This document shows, one piece after another, positions 60,171 to 64,000 of a stretch of 64,000 bases of DNA. The stretch lies in NCBI GenBank assembly GCA_020698575.1, contig CM036244.1, positions 13,616,534-13,680,533 of the forward strand, written 5' to 3'. The stretch comes from Bostrychus sinensis (lineage: Eukaryota; Chordata; Actinopteri; Gobiiformes; Eleotridae). A program made the translations under genes and the position numbers. Positions within the stretch are counted from its first letter, which is position 1. Each line of letters opens with the position of its first letter. The notes under the pieces were generated by a model, which searched no databases, was not told where the DNA came from, and saw nothing but the letters and a program-made list of their open reading frames with translations.

Positions 60171-60433
60171 TGGGCTTTAAGTTGTTTTTTTTAAAATTGC
60201 CCCAGTACATTGTATTCTGCAGCCTTCGGCAGTACGCCTTCTGAATTAAAATTAGTTGTATGTCTATCTACTTGTAGACACCACGATACATCAAAATAGA
60301 ACAAACGCAGGATGGCTGGTCAGGTTAGTATAGATCATAACAGTACTCAGTGCAGTATATGCTTTAGTACTTATATGTTAAAAATCCTCATGTTGTGAAG
60401 CCTTAACTCATTTAACAGCAGCCCACTGATTAC

Positions 60434-60550
60434 CTTCCAAGTTCATCCCAGCTTGAAGACACTTCCTGAAGCGACAGGCCGGGCAGTTTTTCCTGCGGAT
60501 TTTATCGATGATGCAGTCATTCCTCCCAGCGCACAGGTAGTTGTGCTGAC
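60434..60550 (-). CDS. nr3c1: nr3c1 coding exon, second zinc finger of DNA-binding domain
   Basis: 117-nt exon, the same length as human exon 4. The acceptor is ctttggcag and the donor is TTGGAAG|gtaatc. It encodes [16 protein letters not shown], then [13 protein letters not shown], then LQAGMNLE. The four zinc-binding cysteines of finger 2 are present. AGRND is the dimerisation D-box used on glucocorticoid response elements, and [13 protein letters not shown] is the DNA-contacting and nuclear-localisation helix. CRFRKC excludes the mineralocorticoid receptor, which has CRLQKC. The first-finger exon is further upstream on this strand, beyond 64000. Six nr3c1 exons in the window give 323 residues plus stop with no frame break. 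Confidence 0.98.
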
Positions 60551-60804
60551 CTGCCAAAGAGAAGAGAGAGACAAACAAAAGATTTATTAGCTGTAACTCA
60601 GAGGTTACAGGGCAATATCTGGACCACACTAACCACCTGAGGATGCTACTGTGACCAGACAAGCCAGTGGTTCTAATCATCACATACCAGAAAGTATTTG
60701 GCTTTCCACAATAAGCCTAATGGGACTTACCCAGTTCTAAACCAAGGAATAAAGTAGGCATTAACCCATACAAAAAAGTATATTACTAATGAAAAAAACA
60801 AAAA

Positions 60805-60945
60805 CAAAACAGGACTAAACCAAGACTTAACTAGGACTTAATTTAGACCCAAAACATATTAAACCAAGACCTAAAACGGTGCTAAACCAGACTCAAGCAG
60901 GACTAAACCAGGTCTAAACCAGGACTAAACCAAGCCTAATAATAA
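60805..60945. repeat. minisatellite of aggactaaacca-like units
   Basis: Imperfect 11-13 base units such as aggactaaacca, aggtctaaacc and aagacttaact repeated about ten times. Confidence 0.7.
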
Positions 60946-61774
60946 ATTAAATCATGTCTTAAACTGAGTACCACTAGAAAAGGCCGGGGTACCACAAGCT
61001 ATACCCATACCACAGGTTAGGAACCACTGGTGTAGACAGCTTCACTTCCCAAAGTTATCCCTTTCATTGCCACCATCACTACAGAACGACCTACTTTACT
61101 GTGGCAGATCCTGTATTCGGGCCAGATCTGATTGACCACACACATTGGCTGGTAATTACTCTTTACTACTCAATACAAATGCCTTGGTTGATTATATCAC
61201 TGTTGCTGGCCGCGGGAATGTGGGAGACTGCCAAAGGATTTCACAAAAAGATGGAGCACTGCAAGGAAAGTCTGGTCCAAAGAGATGATTTATTATGAAC
61301 AGGTTTTTGCTATGGCTGCACAGAGAGTTTAGGCGTGTTGTTTCCAGCTCTGAATACCAGAAGAATTATATGCAAAGATGTGGCAGTTGTTTCTGGAGAT
61401 CACCGCTCAGGACTTTCCAACTGTCAGTGGGAATCTGCTGTAATGTAACCAGAATGTTAAGTATATACTGTCTCTTTGTGGAGCATACTCTGAGCTTCTT
61501 CCTACCTCCTAAAGCCATGCATGTGTATAGGTGAATCTTAATTGCACAGAGTGAATGAATGTGAAAGTGAAATGTCGTCTGTCAGTGTATGTCAGGCCCT
61601 GTGACAAACTGTCCAGGGTATACCTCACCTCAGGACCAAAGCAGATAGGATAGGAAGATAAAAAACAAAAAAACAAACAGAAAAAGGCAGAAAAGAAAAC
61701 AACCCTGATTTATTTTGGCTTTGACTGAATTTAGTAGTCACACGCAATTAAGTTCAATTGTATTTTTTTCCATT

Positions 61775-62065
61775 TTCTTCCGCTTATTCCCATTAGGGGT
61801 ATCCCTTTAACTTTGGGCCTTAAGCGAGGTCCACTTTGGACAGGGGCCAGCTGGCCGCAGGGCTCACACAGTGACACATTCACTAGGGGTGGTTTAGAGT
61901 TCACCTGACACATGCATGTCTTTGGACAGTGAGAGGAAACCGAAGTACGCGGAGAGAACACATGCACACTTCACCAAGAGAGTTCACGTGTTGGTCGGCC
62001 TGCGGACCAAACCCACAATCTCCTAGCTGGGTGAGAGCACTAACTACTCTGCCACCGTCCCTCGC
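61775..62065 (-). repeat. SINE-like repeat, nearly complete
   Basis: On the + strand it reads ccgcttattcccattagg, gacaggggccagctggcc and acatgcatgtctttggacag, then the B-box region aaacccacaatctcctagc and ctactctgccaccgtccc at the A-box end. Confidence 0.7.
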
Positions 62066-62669
62066 TTTTGATATACCATCAAACTTAAATTCCCTAAAAA
62101 TAGCATGTTTGCATTGCTACAAGTTTGGTTCAGGACAACACAAACTTTTACTTTTTACTTTTCACAACTTTCCCATTCATAGTCAAGTATATTTTATGTT
62201 TTTATTAATAATAGTTTCTGTGGTTGCCAAAATTTGTATTTTTTTCCAGTATGCGCTGACATCCTATAGCATTAGCATGGCTAACAACAAGGCTAATATT
62301 AGCCAGCCTAACTGCAGCAAAATGACTCAGCCTACAGATGGAAGACACTTGTCGAACCCACAAAGATGGATTATAGATTTCCTGGGCATAGCTTCCTTAG
62401 AAAAATGGGCCTCACAAATGCACCATGCCAAAACCAAAAATGTATAATATTGGGAAAATGTAACTGCCACATTGAAATCATTTCTGACAAGTTAACTTTC
62501 CTTTATAGCGCTCTTTTAATATTGATTATATTATATATTATATATATATTGAATATCTGTTTACTTTTGTTTGTTATTGATGTGTACCATGGGGTCAAGG
62601 AAGGAGGGGGTGGGGTGTTGGGGTTGTGTGTGTATGTTATGTGTATATATGAATTTGTTGTGTGTACAG

Positions 62670-62758
62670 TATATGCCTTGTCTCCACCCAGAGAGAGGAT
62701 TGAACCCACAATCTCCTTGCTGAGAGGTGAGAACTCTAACCGCTCTGCCACTGGGCCC
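62670..62758 (-). repeat. SINE head with intact A- and B-box
   Basis: On the - strand tggcagagcggttag (62750-62736) and ggttcaatcc (62707-62698) fit the RNA polymerase III A- and B-box consensus. The body is missing. Confidence 0.65.
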
Positions 62759-63678
62759 CCAAATGAAATACATTTCATTTTTAAAAAACTAAATATTTCA
62801 GCAAAAAATTGATGACATAAGACAAGGCTAATATTAACTATGATATTACAAACTGGATTAATCTATAGGCAAAATGTTAAGCTTTCTACTAGAAAAACAG
62901 AAAACTAAAGTAAGCCTAACTTGGATCACATGAATAACTTTCATAGACCTAATGTCACTGCATTTGTAGGCTGCTGCATTTTATGGAGATCAGCAAACTG
63001 CACTAATTAGCATGCTAGCTAGTTAGGAGGCTATAAGGCCAGTATCTGAACTGACACAGTTTTGGATGTAGTTCCAAGCAGCCATGCGAAAAAAAAAAAC
63101 AAAAAAAAAAACTGCTGATTGCTGAAGTCACTTAGGCAATCCAATTGAATTAGACGTTGCTTATCTGACGTGCACTTTTCAGTAATAAAATTATGCTTTC
63201 TTTTCATCTCTGTGCTGCTTTGGGGCTCTTCGTGCTAAATATATAGGTTACACAGTAATACACTTAAAAGCAGAGACGACAGAGACAGCATATAGAGGAA
63301 GAAAGAGCTACTGTAAGGGACGTGGTTGTGCCAGTTCAGTCGGGGCAGGTCACCCAGGCCGGAGCCAAGGGCTGCTGGTACACGCGGAGCTCATGACGGC
63401 GCCAGAGGGGAGTCACATGGGTTTTATATCAACACATCAGTCCTATAGAGGGATAAATTAGGACAGCAATACAGGTCCCGAGTTCATCTTAAAATACAGA
63501 CATTTTATAACGTTCATTATCAGATGTGCTGGATGGATTATGGCTGGTATATAGCTCACCAAGATTAACAACCAGTGCATATGGGGTCGACTCAGGAAGC
63601 TAGCAATGCATGCAATCAATTATTGTGTGGATAGATATTCATGAAAATATGGCATGTGGCATAATATGGCATAAACTT

Positions 63679-63990
63679 GGCGGCACGGTGGCTTAGTGGC
63701 ACTCTTGCCTCTCAGCAAGAAGGTCCCGGGTTCGATTCCCAGACTGTGTGGGGCCTTTCTGTGTGGAGTTTGCATGTTCTTCCCTGTGTGGGTTTTCTCT
63801 GGGTGCTCTCGTTTTCCCCATCAACCTCAAAACATGCACAATAGGCTAATCCTCCAATTAGTTCTTCCTGACCAGGATCAGGCTCAAGATCTGGAGAAAG
63901 GTCCACTGCTCCTGACAGGTTGCCCCAGCGGCATTGAGGAATGGGTCAAACACAGAGAATGAATTTCCCTACAGGGATTATTAAAGTATA
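63679..63990 (+). repeat. tRNA-derived SINE with L2-like tail, well preserved
   Basis: Head ggcggcacggtggcttag with A-box (63690-63700) and an exact B-box ggttcgattcc (63729-63739). The body includes tctgtgtggagtttgcatg. The tail tttccctacagggattatta resembles L2/CR1 3' ends, implying mobilisation by such a LINE, which is inference. A reverse-oriented relative is at 53415-53702. Confidence 0.75.
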
Positions 63991-64000
63991 CATTACCTTA

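Larger units (their letters stand above)
56207..60433 (-). other. nr3c1: nr3c1 intron (4.2 kb)
   Basis: Holds a duplicated triplet-rich block (56598-57020), a short repeat scrap (58225-58280), and MITE copy C with a nested repeat (59031-60170). I see nothing clear in 57020-58220 or 58290-59030. Confidence 0.7.
60551..64000 (-). other. nr3c1: nr3c1 intron (part) upstream of the zinc finger 2 exon
   Basis: No first-finger exon is found. It contains a minisatellite (60805-60945), SINE-like copies (61498-61655, 61775-62065, 62670-62758, 63679-63990) and no other recognisable feature; 62760-63670 is empty. Confidence 0.7.

Noticed and set aside
61929..62812. 172- and 148-residue overlapping frames
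   Set aside because: They start in a reverse SINE and cross AT-rich intron and another SINE head; no conserved sequence.
63380..63415. Candidate mini-exon for the GR zinc-finger insert (TGGCGCCGTCATGAG on the - strand)
   Set aside because: No acceptor AG directly before it, and the encoded residues do not resemble the known insert.
63690..63739. Possible tRNA gene (A- and B-box)
   Set aside because: The boxes belong to a SINE with a non-tRNA body and L2-like tail; no cloverleaf could be completed.

Overview
The window is nuclear DNA from a ray-finned fish, most likely a teleost. It is AT-rich and intron-dominated, and carries typical fish repeats: a Rex3 (RTE-clade) LINE, tRNA-like SINEs, Tc1/mariner and hAT elements, and long (AT)n, (GA)n, (AAT)n and (TATC)n microsatellites. 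No bacterial operons, CRISPR arrays or viral genes were seen.

Only two protein-coding genes can be supported, and they point at each other. On the + strand, positions 1 to about 33.6 kb hold the 3' part of arhgap26 (GRAF1, a BAR-PH-RhoGAP-SH3 protein). There are five coding exons (1496-1628, 4189-4360, 23035-23145, 24476-24567, 31722-31810). They encode the last 198 residues: a Ser/Pro-rich linker and the complete C-terminal SH3 domain. All splice phases agree. On the - strand, about 37.1 to 60.6 kb holds the 3' part of nr3c1 (glucocorticoid receptor). There are six coding exons (60550-60434, 56206-55937, 51383-51239, 47845-47715, 42123-41966, 40545-40393). They encode zinc finger 2, the hinge and the whole ligand-binding domain with the AF-2 helix. 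The exons for the GR N-terminal domain and zinc finger 1, and those for the arhgap26 BAR, PH and RhoGAP domains, lie outside the window.

This tail-to-tail ARHGAP26/NR3C1 arrangement matches human 5q31, and it is paralogous to ARHGAP10/NR3C2. The two products act in different pathways: GRAF1 in Rho/Cdc42 signalling and endocytosis, GR in nuclear cortisol-dependent transcription. Nothing in the window suggests that they work together.

The rest is intron, 3' UTR and intergenic DNA colonised by mobile elements. The best resolved is a nested pair: a hAT-type element (14088-18385, 16-bp perfect terminal repeats, 8-bp target duplication ATTGTGGG) into which an almost intact Rex3 LINE (14950-18259, 12-bp target duplication) has jumped. 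Other clear insertions are a 1.09-kb Harbinger-like element inside a SINE (1951-3039), a 355-bp element inside another SINE (55322-55676), a Tc1/mariner derivative with 28-bp perfect terminal repeats and a transposase remnant (28218-28886), two further Tc1-type MITEs (44869-45288, 49967-50298), and a MITE family with three copies (23362, 35474, 59031). The 3.5 kb between the two genes contains a remarkable 59-bp perfect inverted repeat around an (AT)n tract, a LINE remnant (R4/Dong-like), a SINE and a MITE copy.

No clearly new biological system was found. The most unusual structures are the foldback sequences (5-67, 26684-26755, 34251-34502) and the nested transposons.
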